64,000 nucleotides of DNA from Azorhizobium sp943371865 (GCF_943371865.1 NZ_CALRWL010000001.1:124001-188000), one strand, 5' to 3'. Counted from the first letter of the stretch, positions 19,866 to 28,463 are shown. Numbers and translations: made by a program. The notes: generated by a model from the sequence alone, not told the origin.

Positions 19866-20900
19866 TCACCCGAGCTTGCCGACGGCGGCTTCCAGCAGGC
19901 CCCAGGCTTCGTCGCCATACTTCACGCGCCAGTCGCCATAGAAGCTGGTCTTGGCCAGAGCGGCGCGGAACAGTTCGCGGTTCACATCCAGGAAGGTGAC
20001 GCCCTTGGCGGTGAGATCCTGGCGCAGGGACTGGCTCAGCGCCGCGATATCGGCACGCTCGGACAGGCCGGAGGCGTCGAACTCGCGAATGACCACGGCG
20101 CGCACGTCTTCCGGCAAAGCGGCCCAGGAGCGGCGATTGCCGAGCATCACATAGCCGTCCCACACATGGCCGGTCATGGAGCAGTATTTCTGCACTTCAT
20201 AGAGGCGGGCGGAGGCGATGATCGCCAGCGGGTTTTCCTGGCCCTCCACCACCTTGGTCTGGAGCGCGGAATACAACTCATTGAAATTGATCGGGGTGGC
20301 GCTGGCCTCCAGCGACTTGAACACCGAGGTCAGCATCGGCGCCGGCGGGACGCGGATCTTGAAGCCCTTCAGGTCGTCCGGGGTCTTGATCTCGCGGGTG
20401 GAGGAGGTGATCTGGCGGAAGCCGTTGTCCCACAGCTTCATGGGCGCCACGAGCCCGGCCTTGCCGATCTGGTCGCGGATATAGGTGCCCAGTTGCCCGT
20501 CCATGGCCTTCCAGACGGTGGCATAGTCAGGGAAGGCGAAGCCGGTGTTGACGATGCCGGCCACGGGCACCAGCGTTGCCAGGATGGAGGTGGAGAGGTT
20601 GAAGAACTCCACGCCGCCGCTGCGCACCTGCGCCAGCAGATCGGTATCCGAGCCGAGCTGATTGGCCGGGAAGATCTTGATGTCCATGCGGCCCTTGGTG
20701 GCCTCGCGGATGCGATCCGCCGCCTCCTGGGCGCGGATGTTCACCGGGTGGGTGGGGTCTTGCCCGGTGGCCAGCTTGTAATTGAATTCCGCCGCCTGGG
20801 CGCGGCGGGTCAGGAGGCCGGCCATGGGCACCGCGGCGGCGGCGGCGAGCAGATGGCGGCGGGTGAGGCCTGCGGCGGGGATTTTTGGCGTCTGGGTCAT
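19866..20900 (-). CDS. TRAP transporter substrate-binding protein (DctP family)
   Basis: A 344-residue periplasmic binding protein. It starts with a twin-arginine type signal (LTRRHLLAAAAAVPMAG) and has the DctP landmarks IRAQEAADRI, IFPANQLGSDTDLLAQVRSG and FKIRVPP, the last including the conserved arginine that usually binds the substrate carboxylate. It feeds the fused permease downstream. The binding protein of the second TRAP cluster (40496-41512) is clearly related along its full length, suggesting similar ligands. A double stem-loop lies in its leader. Confidence 0.92.
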   Translation of the reverse strand: MTQTPKIPAAGLTRRHLLAAAAAVPMAGLLTRRAQAAEFNYKLATGQDPTHPVNIRAQEAADRIREATKGRMDIKIFPANQLGSDTDLLAQVRSGGVEFFNLSTSILATLVPVAGIVNTGFAFPDYATVWKAMDGQLGTYIRDQIGKAGLVAPMKLWDNGFRQITSSTREIKTPDDLKGFKIRVPPAPMLTSVFKSLEASATPINFNELYSALQTKVVEGQENPLAIIASARLYEVQKYCSMTGHVWDGYVMLGNRRSWAALPEDVRAVVIREFDASGLSERADIAALSQSLRQDLTAKGVTFLDVNRELFRAALAKTSFYGDWRVKYGDEAWGLLEAAVGKLG

Positions 20901-20922
20901 GGGTCACTCCCTGGCTTTTGGA

Positions 20923-20968
20923 TGCCGCTTGTGCGGCGTTTCTGGTTGTTGAGTGCCGCTTGTGCGGC
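20923..20968 (-). repeat. Two tandem copies of a small stem-loop in the TRAP binding-protein leader
   Basis: TGCCGCTTGTGCGGC occurs at 20923-20937 and again at 20954-20968, a 31-base period. Each copy folds as GCCGC-TTGT-GCGGC. They sit between the dehydrogenase stop and the binding-protein start and may stabilise the mRNA of the transporter part. Confidence 0.6.
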
Positions 20969-21023
20969 TTGGCTGGCGTTTGGGCTGGCGACTGAAACGA
21001 GATAATTGAAGCCCGCGACCCGG

Positions 21024-21905
21024 CTAGCCGCCGTGCCCTTGCAGGTTGCGATAGGCGCGGATCACCTGGCTGTCGTCGGCGGCGCCGAGGCCGCGGCCGG
21101 AGACGGAGAGAAAAAGCTGGTGAGCCAGCGCCGCTAGGGGAAGCGCCGTCTTGGCGCCGCGCCCGGCCTCCAGCACGATGCCCAAGTCCTTGACGAAGAT
21201 GTCCACCGCGCTGGTGACCGCGGGTGTCTCCTCCAGCATGCGCGGGCCGCGATCGCCCAGCATCCAGCTGGACGCGGCGGACCCACCGACGATGTCCAGC
21301 ATGACGTGCATATCCACGCCGAGGCGCTCCGCCAGCGACAGCGCCTCGGCGGCCACCGCCAGATGGGCGCCGCAGAGCAACTGGTTCACCGCCTTGGCGG
21401 TGGCGCCCTGGCCGGGCGCTTCGCCCACATGCACCACCTTGCCGCCCATGGCGTCGAGGATCGGCCTGGCGGTGGCGAAGGTCTCCATGGGCGCCGCGGC
21501 CATGATGGTGAGGCTGGCGGCGGTGGCGCCCACCACGCCGCCGGACACCGGCGCATCCATGAAGCCGAACCCCGCCGCCACCACCCGCGCGGCAATTGCC
21601 GCCACCGCGGCGGGCGGGCAGGTGGCCATCAGCAGCACCATGGCGCCGGGTGCGAGGGCGGCGAGGGCGCCATCGGTGAACAGGATCTGCTCCGCCTGGG
21701 CGGCATCCACCACCATGAGCACGGCGGCATCGGCGCCGTGGGTGGCCTCCGCCGCCGAAGGAGCGTCGCTGCCGCCGGCTGTTGCCAGAGCGGCGCGGGC
21801 GGCGGGGCGTAAATCGAAGCCGCGGACGGAAAAGCCGCGCGCCACAAGGTTCTGGGCCATGGGCAGACCCATGGCGCCGAGGCCGATGAAGCCGATGGTG
21901 GTCAT
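21024..21905 (-). CDS. NAD(P)-dependent beta-hydroxyacid dehydrogenase (HIBADH/LtnD-like)
   Basis: A 293-residue protein of the 3-hydroxyisobutyrate dehydrogenase family. It has the N-terminal NAD(P) motif IGFIGLGAMGLPMAQNL, the substrate motif FMDAPVSGGVVGA near residue 117, the catalytic lysine region GATAKAVNQLL near residue 168, and the cofactor motif FVKDLGIV near residue 238. L-threonate dehydrogenases (LtnD) and other sugar-acid dehydrogenases belong to this family, which fits the sugar-acid context. The substrate cannot be named. It lies mid-operon between the split transketolase and the TRAP genes. Confidence 0.85.
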   Translation of the reverse strand: MTTIGFIGLGAMGLPMAQNLVARGFSVRGFDLRPAARAALATAGGSDAPSAAEATHGADAAVLMVVDAAQAEQILFTDGALAALAPGAMVLLMATCPPAAVAAIAARVVAAGFGFMDAPVSGGVVGATAASLTIMAAAPMETFATARPILDAMGGKVVHVGEAPGQGATAKAVNQLLCGAHLAVAAEALSLAERLGVDMHVMLDIVGGSAASSWMLGDRGPRMLEETPAVTSAVDIFVKDLGIVLEAGRGAKTALPLAALAHQLFLSVSGRGLGAADDSQVIRAYRNLQGHGG

Positions 21906-21974
21906 TCTTCCTCCCGCAGGTCCTCAGGACCCTTCCGGCCGGCCGCCTCTGTCGGGCGATCTCGGCCTTGAGAC

Positions 21975-21996
21975 CCGCGCGCTGTGCCGCGCGCGG
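21975..21996 (-). other. Intercistronic stem-loop downstream of the split transketolase
   Basis: CCGCGCGC and GCGCGCGG form an 8-bp stem around a 6-base loop in the 135-base gap between the transketolase C-terminal subunit and the dehydrogenase. No T-run follows. Confidence 0.45.
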
Positions 21997-22040
21997 ACCG
22001 GTGATGGCATGGCCCGTAACGGGCGGGGTCGGCGCAGAAA

Positions 22041-23075
22041 TCAGCGCGCCAGCCAGTCCTTCACGCGCGCCGTGACGGTCGTGGTGGAGATGCCGTAGCG
22101 ATCGTGCAGCGTGGGCAGGGCGCCCGCATCCAGGAAGGCATCGGGCAGGCCCACATGGCGGAAGGGCGGATGCACGCCATTGCGCATGAGCACGCCGGCC
22201 ACCGCTTCGCCGAGGCCGCCGACCACCGAGTGGTTTTCCGCGATCACCACCATGCGCCCCGGCTTGGCGCAGGCAGCCAGAATGGCGGTCTCATCCAGGG
22301 GCTTGAGGGTGGGCACATGCAGCACGCCGGCCTCGATCCTGTCGGCGCGCAAGGCGTCCGCCGCCTCCAGCGCCCGCATGGTCATGAAGCCGGTGGAGAT
22401 GAACAGCACGTCGGCGCCATCGCGCAACAGGGCCGCCTTGCCGAGCTGGAAGCGATAGTCATATTCGTCCAGCACCATCGGCACATTGCCGCGCAGCAAG
22501 CGCATATAGACCGGGCCGTTATGCTCCACGATGGCCGGCACGGCCTGCTCGATGTCCAGCGCATCGCAGGGATCGATGATGGTGAGGTTCGGCATCGCCC
22601 GGAAGATGGCGAGATCGTCGGTCGCCTGATGGCTGGGGCCATAGCCGGTGGTGAGGCCGGGCAAGGCGCAGACGATCTTCACCGGGAGATTTTCTTCCGC
22701 AATGGCCATGCAGATGAAGTCATAGGCCCGGCGCGCCGCGAACACCGCATAGGTGGTGGCGAACGGAATGCAGCCTTCCCGTGCCATGCCGGCGGCGGCG
22801 GACATGAGCAGTTGCTCAGCCATGCCCATCTGGTAATAGCGCTCCGGATGGGCCTGTCCGAAGATGTGCAGATCAGTGTATTTGCCCAGATCTGCCGTGA
22901 GGCCGACGATTTCCGGCCGGCTGCGCGCCAGTTCCGCCAGCGCATGGCCGAACGGGGCCGCCTTGGTGCGCTGGCCCTCGGAGGCGATGGAGGCGATCAT
23001 CGCCGAGGTGGTGAGGCGCGGCTTGCCGGCCTCCCCCTTGGCGAGCGGGGCGGCGAAGGCTTTCTTGCTGCTCAT
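22041..23075 (-). CDS. Transketolase C-terminal subunit (split transketolase)
   Basis: A 344-residue protein with the pyrimidine-binding and C-terminal domains of transketolase. The catalytic glutamate is in MGMAEQLLMSAAAG, and GYGPSHQATDDLA is the expected loop. With the 281-residue N-terminal subunit encoded directly upstream it should form one active thiamine-diphosphate enzyme. The start ATG at 23075 overlaps the upstream stop by 4 bases (ATGA), so the subunits are probably made in equal amounts. Split transketolases are common in specialised sugar catabolism, for example apulose-4-phosphate and sulfosugar pathways. Confidence 0.9.
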   Translation of the reverse strand: MSSKKAFAAPLAKGEAGKPRLTTSAMIASIASEGQRTKAAPFGHALAELARSRPEIVGLTADLGKYTDLHIFGQAHPERYYQMGMAEQLLMSAAAGMAREGCIPFATTYAVFAARRAYDFICMAIAEENLPVKIVCALPGLTTGYGPSHQATDDLAIFRAMPNLTIIDPCDALDIEQAVPAIVEHNGPVYMRLLRGNVPMVLDEYDYRFQLGKAALLRDGADVLFISTGFMTMRALEAADALRADRIEAGVLHVPTLKPLDETAILAACAKPGRMVVIAENHSVVGGLGEAVAGVLMRNGVHPPFRHVGLPDAFLDAGALPTLHDRYGISTTTVTARVKDWLAR

Positions 23076-23917
23076 GACGCGAACTCCGCATCGAGGACGG
23101 TCATGGCCGTGTCCCATTCGTCGGCATCGACCCGGATGAAATGGTTCTTCTCGCGCGCTTCCAGGAAGGACACGCCCTTGCCCATCAGCGTGTCGCAGAT
23201 GATGACGCGGGGCTGCGGGCCGGGATGGGCGCGGGCGGCATCGAACGCCTTCACGAGAGCGTCCAGATCATTGCCGTTCACCCGCTGGCTGAACCAGCCG
23301 AAGGCGTTCCATTTGTCCAGCAAAGGCTCGCAGGACAAGACCTGCGAGGACGGGCCGTCCGCCTGCTGGTTGTTCACGTCCACAATGGCGATGAGATTGT
23401 CCAGCTTCCAATGGGCGCCGGACAGCGCCGCCTCCCAGGTGGAGCCTTCGCCCAGTTCGCCGTCGGACAACAAATTGTAGACGAACGATTTCGAGCCCTT
23501 GCGCTTCAGGCCGAGGCAGGCACCGATGGCGATGGGCAGGCCCTGGCCCAGCGAGCCGCCGGTGATCTCCATGCCCGGCGTATAGGCGGCCATGCCCGAC
23601 ATGGGCAGGCGGCTGTCATCGCCGCCATAGGTCTCCAGTTCCTCGCGCGGCACCACGCCGGCCTCGATCAGCACCGCATAGAGCGCGATCGCATAATGGC
23701 CGATGGAGAGATAGAAACGGTCGCGCCCCTCCCATTCGGGATCTTCCGGGCGATAGGTCATGGCGTGGAAATAAGCCACCGCCAGAATGTCGGCCACGTC
23801 CAGCGCCTGGGCGATATAGCCCTGGCCCTGGACCTTGCCCATCTCCAGCGCGGTCTTGCGGATGTCATGGGCTTTCTCGGCCAATTGCCGATTATGCCCG
23901 AGGGAGGCAGAAGTCAT
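23072..23917 (-). CDS. Transketolase N-terminal subunit (split transketolase)
   Basis: A 281-residue thiamine-diphosphate-binding subunit. It shows SIGHYAIALYAVL, GGSLGQGLPIAIG and the diphosphate/metal motif LSDGELGEGSTWEAAL ending in the conserved asparagine of VDVNNQQ. The usual first glycine of the GDG motif is serine here. It is followed with a 4-base overlap by the C-terminal subunit. Because a full-length transketolase is also encoded in this operon, the split enzyme is probably specific for the imported substrate's phosphorylated or oxidised derivative. Confidence 0.9.
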   Translation of the reverse strand: MTSASLGHNRQLAEKAHDIRKTALEMGKVQGQGYIAQALDVADILAVAYFHAMTYRPEDPEWEGRDRFYLSIGHYAIALYAVLIEAGVVPREELETYGGDDSRLPMSGMAAYTPGMEITGGSLGQGLPIAIGACLGLKRKGSKSFVYNLLSDGELGEGSTWEAALSGAHWKLDNLIAIVDVNNQQADGPSSQVLSCEPLLDKWNAFGWFSQRVNGNDLDALVKAFDAARAHPGPQPRVIICDTLMGKGVSFLEAREKNHFIRVDADEWDTAMTVLDAEFAS

Positions 23918-23939
23918 CGGTTCGATCCCGTTGAGAGGG

Positions 23940-23965
23940 GGCCCGCGCGGACGGCCGCGCGGGCC
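23940..23965 (-). other. Intercistronic stem-loop between the SDR and split-transketolase genes
   Basis: GGCCCGCGCGG and CCGCGCGGGCC form a perfect 11-bp stem with a 4-base loop. It is the strongest hairpin of this operon, without a T-run. Confidence 0.55.
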
Positions 23966-23980
23966 ACATCCGGCGCCTGA

Positions 23981-24730
23981 TCAGTGGATCAGCATGCCGC
24001 CATTGACGTCGATCACCGCGCCGGTGACATAAGCGGAGAGGTCCGAGGCGAGGAACAGGAAGATGTTCGCCACGTCCTGCGGCACGCCCAAGCGATTGAG
24101 CGGGATGTTCTCGAGAATCTTCACGCGGTTCTCGTCGGAGATCTTGCCGGCATTGATGTCGGTCTGGATCAGGCCGGGGGTGACGCAGTTGACCCGGATG
24201 CCATCATTGCCCAGTTCGCGGGCCATGGCCTTGGCCAGCCCCAGCACACCGGCCTTGGCGGCGGAATAATGCGCGCCGCCGAGAATGCCACCGCCGCGCT
24301 GGGCGGAGACCGACGACATGCAGGCGATGGCGCCGGCCTTGCGCTCGCGCATGTGCGGCATCACCGCCTGCGAGAGATAGAGCACGCCGCGCAAATTCAC
24401 GTCCTGGATGCGGTCCCAGCTTTCCGGATCGATGTCCCACACCTTGATGGCCTGGGTGATGCCGGCATTGTTGATCAGAATGTCGATCTTGCCGGTGGCG
24501 GCGAGCACGTCGCCGATGGCGCGGGCACAGTCGGCCTTGTCGGTGACGTTGCAGGCCAGGCCGATGTGGCCCGCGCCCAGTTCCGCCGCCGCGCGCTTGG
24601 CGCCTTCGCCGTCCAGATCGAGAATGGCCACGGTGGCGCCCTGGGCCGCGAAGGTCTTCGCCGTGGCAAAGCCAATGCCGCGCGGTCCCGCGGCGCCCGA
24701 AATCACGGCGATCTTGCCTTGAAGCAGCAC
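23981..24730 (-). CDS. Short-chain dehydrogenase/reductase (SDR)
   Basis: A 249-residue classical SDR. The cofactor loop is GAAGPRGIG (residues 12-20), the NNAG motif is at 87-90, and the catalytic residues are S140, Y155 and K159 (YSAAK). The end ITGA-like VTGAVIDVNGG is also typical. It is the first gene of the catabolic operon and is transcribed away from the LysR gene, so it probably catalyses an early oxidation of the imported polyol, sugar or sugar acid. The substrate is not predictable from the sequence. Confidence 0.9.
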   Translation of the reverse strand: MLLQGKIAVISGAAGPRGIGFATAKTFAAQGATVAILDLDGEGAKRAAAELGAGHIGLACNVTDKADCARAIGDVLAATGKIDILINNAGITQAIKVWDIDPESWDRIQDVNLRGVLYLSQAVMPHMRERKAGAIACMSSVSAQRGGGILGGAHYSAAKAGVLGLAKAMARELGNDGIRVNCVTPGLIQTDINAGKISDENRVKILENIPLNRLGVPQDVANIFLFLASDLSAYVTGAVIDVNGGMLIH

Positions 24731-24814
24731 GTCTCATCCTCCCGATATGCTTTTTGATTGCCGGCATATTGGTGCGCCGGAGCGCAGAGGAAAAACGCAA
24801 AAATTGCTCGTATC

Positions 24815-24831
24815 GATGAATCGTGTTCATC
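24815..24831. promoter_or_regulatory. LysR-type operator candidate
   Basis: GATGAA-TCGTG-TTCATC is a perfect 6-bp inverted repeat with the T-N11-A core of LysR-type boxes (T24817 to A24829). It lies just upstream of the LysR start in the SDR/lysR divergent region. A second dyad, CCGGC-N10-GCCGG, is at 24761-24780, closer to the SDR gene. Confidence 0.5.
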
Positions 24832-24840
24832 TATTGGGTG

Positions 24841-25728
24841 ATGAAAACTCTTCCCCTCGGCAATCTGCGGGCCTTCGAGGCCGCCGCCCGCACCGGCTCC
24901 TTCCGCAGCGCCGGGGAGGAACTGGGCATTTCCCCCAGTGCGGTCAGCCATGCCATCCGCAAATTGGAGGATCTGATCGGGGTGGCGCTGTTCGAGCGCG
25001 AGGGCCGCACCGTGCGGCTCAATCCCGGCGGCGAAGCCTTGTACCGGCGCGTCTCCAGCGCCTTTGACGAGGTGCGGCACGGGCTGGAGATGGTGGGGGC
25101 GCGCTCGGGCAATGTGTTGCGCCTGCACTGTGCGCCCTCGATGGCGGCGCAGTGGCTGATGCCGCGCCTGCGCCGGCTGATCGCCGAGCAGCCGGGCCTC
25201 ACGGTGCGGCTGTCCGCCAGCACCGACTATCCGCGCTTCCATACTGATGAATTTGATGCGGACATCTGCTACGGCCCACCGCACCAGGAGGGCCTGAGCG
25301 TGCTGCCTTTGGGCGAGGAGACCGTGCGCCCGCTCTGCTCGCCGGAACTGGCGGCCAGCATCCGCGCGCCCGATGACCTGCTGGACCAGGACCTGATCGA
25401 GAGCGAGCACAAGCGGGTGCGCTGGAATGCCTGGTTCCTGGCCAATGGCCTCAGCCCGCCGAGCCCGCGCGGCAGCAGGTTCGACCGCAGCTTCATGGCC
25501 ATTGCCGCTGCGGTGGACGGGCTGGGGGTGACGCTGGAATCCACCCGCCTTGCCGAGCGCGAACTGGCCGATGGCCGCCTGGTGGCGCCGCTGGCCGGCA
25601 TCGCCCGCGATGTCAGCTATGTGGGCCACTTCCTGGTGTTCCCGCCCAAGGCCAAGCCCCGGCGGGCGGTGCGCATGTTTTCCGACTGGCTGGCACAGGA
25701 ACTGGGGCTGGAACCGCCCAAGCCCTGA
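24841..25728 (+). CDS. LysR family transcriptional regulator (GcvA-like)
   Basis: A 295-residue LysR regulator. The N-terminal winged helix-turn-helix begins LGNLRAFEAAARTGSFRSA and includes SPSAVSHAIRKLE. The effector domain resembles the GcvA subgroup (SMAAQWLMPRLRRL). It is divergent from the SDR-led catabolic operon, with a T-N11-A palindrome between them. It therefore probably controls that operon and its own gene in response to the imported substrate or an intermediate. The ATG at 24841 was chosen because it places the helix-turn-helix at the normal distance from the N-terminus. Confidence 0.92.
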   Translation: MKTLPLGNLRAFEAAARTGSFRSAGEELGISPSAVSHAIRKLEDLIGVALFEREGRTVRLNPGGEALYRRVSSAFDEVRHGLEMVGARSGNVLRLHCAPSMAAQWLMPRLRRLIAEQPGLTVRLSASTDYPRFHTDEFDADICYGPPHQEGLSVLPLGEETVRPLCSPELAASIRAPDDLLDQDLIESEHKRVRWNAWFLANGLSPPSPRGSRFDRSFMAIAAAVDGLGVTLESTRLAERELADGRLVAPLAGIARDVSYVGHFLVFPPKAKPRRAVRMFSDWLAQELGLEPPKP

Positions 25729-25745
25729 GCACGCTGCGCTCGCGT

Positions 25746-26441
25746 TCAGGCCTGGCCGAGATAGAGCTTGGCCGCCCGCTCATCCGCCAGCAAGGGGCCG
25801 GCCTCGCCGCTCAAGGCCACCTTGCCGCCGTCGAGGATGGCGCCCCGCGCCGAGATCGCCAGCGCCTGCCGCGCCCGCTGTTCGATCAGCAGCACCGCCG
25901 TGCCGGTCTTCGCCAGCGCGGCGATGCGGGCGAAGCTCTCCCCGACCATGGCGGGAGAGAGGGCGGCGGTGGGCTCGTCCAGCACGATCACCGTGGGGCG
26001 GGTCATCAGGGCCCGCGCGAACGCCAATTGCTGCCGCTCGCCCCCGGAGAGGCTTCCCGCCCGCGAACGCCGCCGCTCCGCCAGCGCCGGGAACATCTCC
26101 AGCAATTCGGCGATGCGGGCCTTCTGGTCGCTCACCCCTTCCACCACCGCCAGATTCTCGGTGATGGAGAGTGAGGGAAACACATTCGCCACCTGCGGCA
26201 CATAGCCGATGCCGGCCCGTGCCCGGCGTTCCGCCGGCATGCGGGTGATATCCTCGCCGGACAGCAGGACCCGTCCGGTCACGCGCGGCAACAGGCCCAC
26301 CACCGCCTTTGCGAGGGTGGATTTGCCCGCGCCATTGGTGCCGGCCACGGTGAGGATCTCGCCGGCCGCCAGCGTCAGGTCGATGCCGTTGAGGATGTTC
26401 ACTTCGCCATAGCCGCCGGCAAGGTTCTCGATGGTCAGCAT
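25746..26441 (-). CDS. livF: Branched-chain amino acid-type ABC transporter ATP-binding protein LivF
   Basis: A 231-residue ATPase with Walker A GTNGAGKST, signature LSGGERQQ and Walker B VIVLDEPTA. It resembles LivF of hydrophobic amino acid and amide-type importers. Its partners livG, livM, livH and the binding-protein gene lie at 28464-32404 on the same strand, but a plus-strand gene now lies between livG and livF. Transcription of livF may therefore rely on a promoter of its own in 26442-26776. Confidence 0.9.
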   Translation of the reverse strand: MLTIENLAGGYGEVNILNGIDLTLAAGEILTVAGTNGAGKSTLAKAVVGLLPRVTGRVLLSGEDITRMPAERRARAGIGYVPQVANVFPSLSITENLAVVEGVSDQKARIAELLEMFPALAERRRSRAGSLSGGERQQLAFARALMTRPTVIVLDEPTAALSPAMVGESFARIAALAKTGTAVLLIEQRARQALAISARGAILDGGKVALSGEAGPLLADERAAKLYLGQA

Positions 26442-26776
26442 CAGACAAGGCCTCCGCGGCGAAAATTACTGGGGATTGTGAGGGGCACAGTGACGCCGCG
26501 CCTTTGGCCATGGGCGATTGTCGCGCCAATAGAGCATACGGCCCGACCCAGGATGCCTGGAGAGGACGTGGTGTGCGTGGGATCGGGGCGCATTGGGATT
26601 CCTCGGGTTCGTCGCGGACGCAGCGCCGCGGGCTGCCTGGGCTTCTTATGGTTGTGACGTTTGAAGGTCACGGTACGGAAAACGCGTCGACAATCGGAAA
26701 ATCCGCTAGTCTGGCGCTGCTGCATGCGGGACGGGTGTGACAAGTCGCGGGCTTGGACCGGGTGGGAGGACGTAGG
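26442..26776. other. Intergenic region between livF and the FkbM gene
   Basis: This 335-base stretch is richer in A/T than its surroundings. It must hold the promoters of both divergent genes. The dyad GTGAC-N8-GTCAC is at 26654-26671. No insertion-sequence ends, attachment site or RNA gene was recognised. Confidence 0.4.
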
Positions 26777-28390
26777 TTGACGCAGATTTCTTATGCTCAG
26801 AATTTTGAAGACGTTCTGCTCCATCGAAGTCTGAGTGACGTGGCTTGCGGCTTTTACATCGATGTGGGAGCAAATGACCCCCGATTTCATTCGGTCACCA
26901 AGCGGTTCTATGACTTGGGCTGGCGGGGCATCAATATTGAACCGTCAAGCTCATATTTTGAAAAGCTATGCCAGGACCGTCCCCGAGATTTGAATATCAA
27001 GGCGGTCGTCTCGAATCGAGACGGTGTGGTGCGGTTTTTTGAGTTTGAAGGAACCGGTATCTCCACGACGGAACAGGATATCGCCGAATGTCACCAGGTT
27101 AATGGCTATTTGAATATCGAAACCGAAGTGGAGGCAGTGACTCTCGCCACCATCTGCCAAAAGCATGTCGACGCTCCGGTCCATTTCATGAAGATCGATG
27201 TCGAGGGTGGCACGAGATATGTCCTAGAGGGCATGGACCTGCAAGCCGTTCGCCCTTGGATCATCGTCGTCGAGGCAACAAAGCCGATGACGCAGATCGA
27301 AGATTCAGATGAATGGGAGCATTTGATTCTCTCTCAGAATTACGAATTTGTTTATGCAGATGGATTGAACAGGTATTATTTGGCATTCGAGCACGCCGAG
27401 CGGCGCGAACGATTTAAATTCCCGCCCAATGTGTTTGATGATTTCGTCATTTGCGCCTTGCATGACGAAACGATCCTGCGGCAAGCCCGCGAAGCGGCCG
27501 AGGAGCGCGCGGTTGAGCGCCTGCGGGTGCTTGAGCAGGAGAGCGCGCGACTTGCCGCGGTGGTGCAGGCGGAGGACGCCAGGGGGCAGGCGGCCGAGGC
27601 GAAGATCGTCGAACTGAGCCAAGAAAAGGCCGGGCTTGAAGCCGCGCTGGCGGAGCAGGTCTCGCGTGCACAGGGGGCCGAAGAGCGCATCGGCATACTG
27701 GAGCAGGATAAGATCGCGCTTGCGGCAGCGGTGCAGGCGGAGGACGCCAGGGGGAGGGCGGCCGAGGCGAGGATCGTTGAACTGAGCCGGGAGAAGGCTG
27801 GGCTAGAAGCCGCGCTGGTGGAGCAGGTCGCACGTGCGCAGGGGGCCGAAGGGCGCGTCGGCGTCCTGGAGCAGGAGAAGGCCGGCCTTGAGGCGGCGCT
27901 GGAAAGCCGGTCGGCCCAGGTGCAGGCGCTCGAAGCGCGCGTCGGCGAGCTTGAGGGGGAGGCGGTCGCGCAGGGGCAGGCACTGGCGGCGCAGGCTGCG
28001 CGGGCGGCAGCCGCCGAAATGCACTTGGAGCAGGAGCAGGTCGCCCACGCCCAAGCGCTGTCCGCGCTCCAGGCGTCGCGGGAGGCGCATGGGCAGGCCA
28101 CCGCTGCGGCGGCGCAATTGGCGGGCGAGATGGCCGGGTTGGAGGCGGCACTGGCTCGCATGGAGGAACGGCTCCAGGCGGCGATGCGGCGGGTGGTGGA
28201 GCTTGAGAAAGTCCGGCACGACCTGCAGGTCCGTCTGGCCGAGGAGGCGGAACGGACCCAGGCGCATGGGGCGCGGGCCGACCACCTGGAGGCGATACTG
28301 CGGCGGGTCGCGGACAGCCTGTCGTGGCGCATCACCAAGCCCCTGCGCGGCTGGGGGAAGAGCGACGGCAAGAGGCCATCGGGCTCATGA
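26777..28390 (+). CDS. FkbM family methyltransferase with long coiled-coil C-terminus
   Basis: A 537-residue protein. Residues 1 to about 230 are an FkbM-type SAM-dependent methyltransferase (SYAQNFEDVLLHR, FYIDVGANDP, HFMKIDVEGG). From about residue 240 a long alanine/glutamate-rich coiled coil follows, with a 56-residue unit present twice and a third partial copy. The C-terminal motif SLSWRITKPLR is seen in many surface-polysaccharide proteins. It probably O-methylates a glycan or glycolipid, anchored or multimerised by the coiled coil. The start is TTG at 26777, with GGGAGGA 6 bases upstream. The first half has a lower GC content than neighbouring genes, and the gene splits a liv operon in the opposite direction, which suggests acquisition by transfer. 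Confidence 0.85.
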   Translation: MTQISYAQNFEDVLLHRSLSDVACGFYIDVGANDPRFHSVTKRFYDLGWRGINIEPSSSYFEKLCQDRPRDLNIKAVVSNRDGVVRFFEFEGTGISTTEQDIAECHQVNGYLNIETEVEAVTLATICQKHVDAPVHFMKIDVEGGTRYVLEGMDLQAVRPWIIVVEATKPMTQIEDSDEWEHLILSQNYEFVYADGLNRYYLAFEHAERRERFKFPPNVFDDFVICALHDETILRQAREAAEERAVERLRVLEQESARLAAVVQAEDARGQAAEAKIVELSQEKAGLEAALAEQVSRAQGAEERIGILEQDKIALAAAVQAEDARGRAAEARIVELSREKAGLEAALVEQVARAQGAEGRVGVLEQEKAGLEAALESRSAQVQALEARVGELEGEAVAQGQALAAQAARAAAAEMHLEQEQVAHAQALSALQASREAHGQATAAAAQLAGEMAGLEAALARMEERLQAAMRRVVELEKVRHDLQVRLAEEAERTQAHGARADHLEAILRRVADSLSWRITKPLRGWGKSDGKRPSGS

Positions 28391-28463
28391 GTGGCATCCG
28401 AGCCCCGTCCGCCGGTCGCGTGCAGCGAACACGGTTCCAAGGGGCGGGGCGCGATGCGGGGCA

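Noticed and set aside
26442..26776. Insertion-sequence or integron remnant beside the FkbM gene
   Set aside because: No transposase fragment, terminal inverted repeats or target duplication could be seen. Only the AT-richer composition and the broken operon order support transfer.
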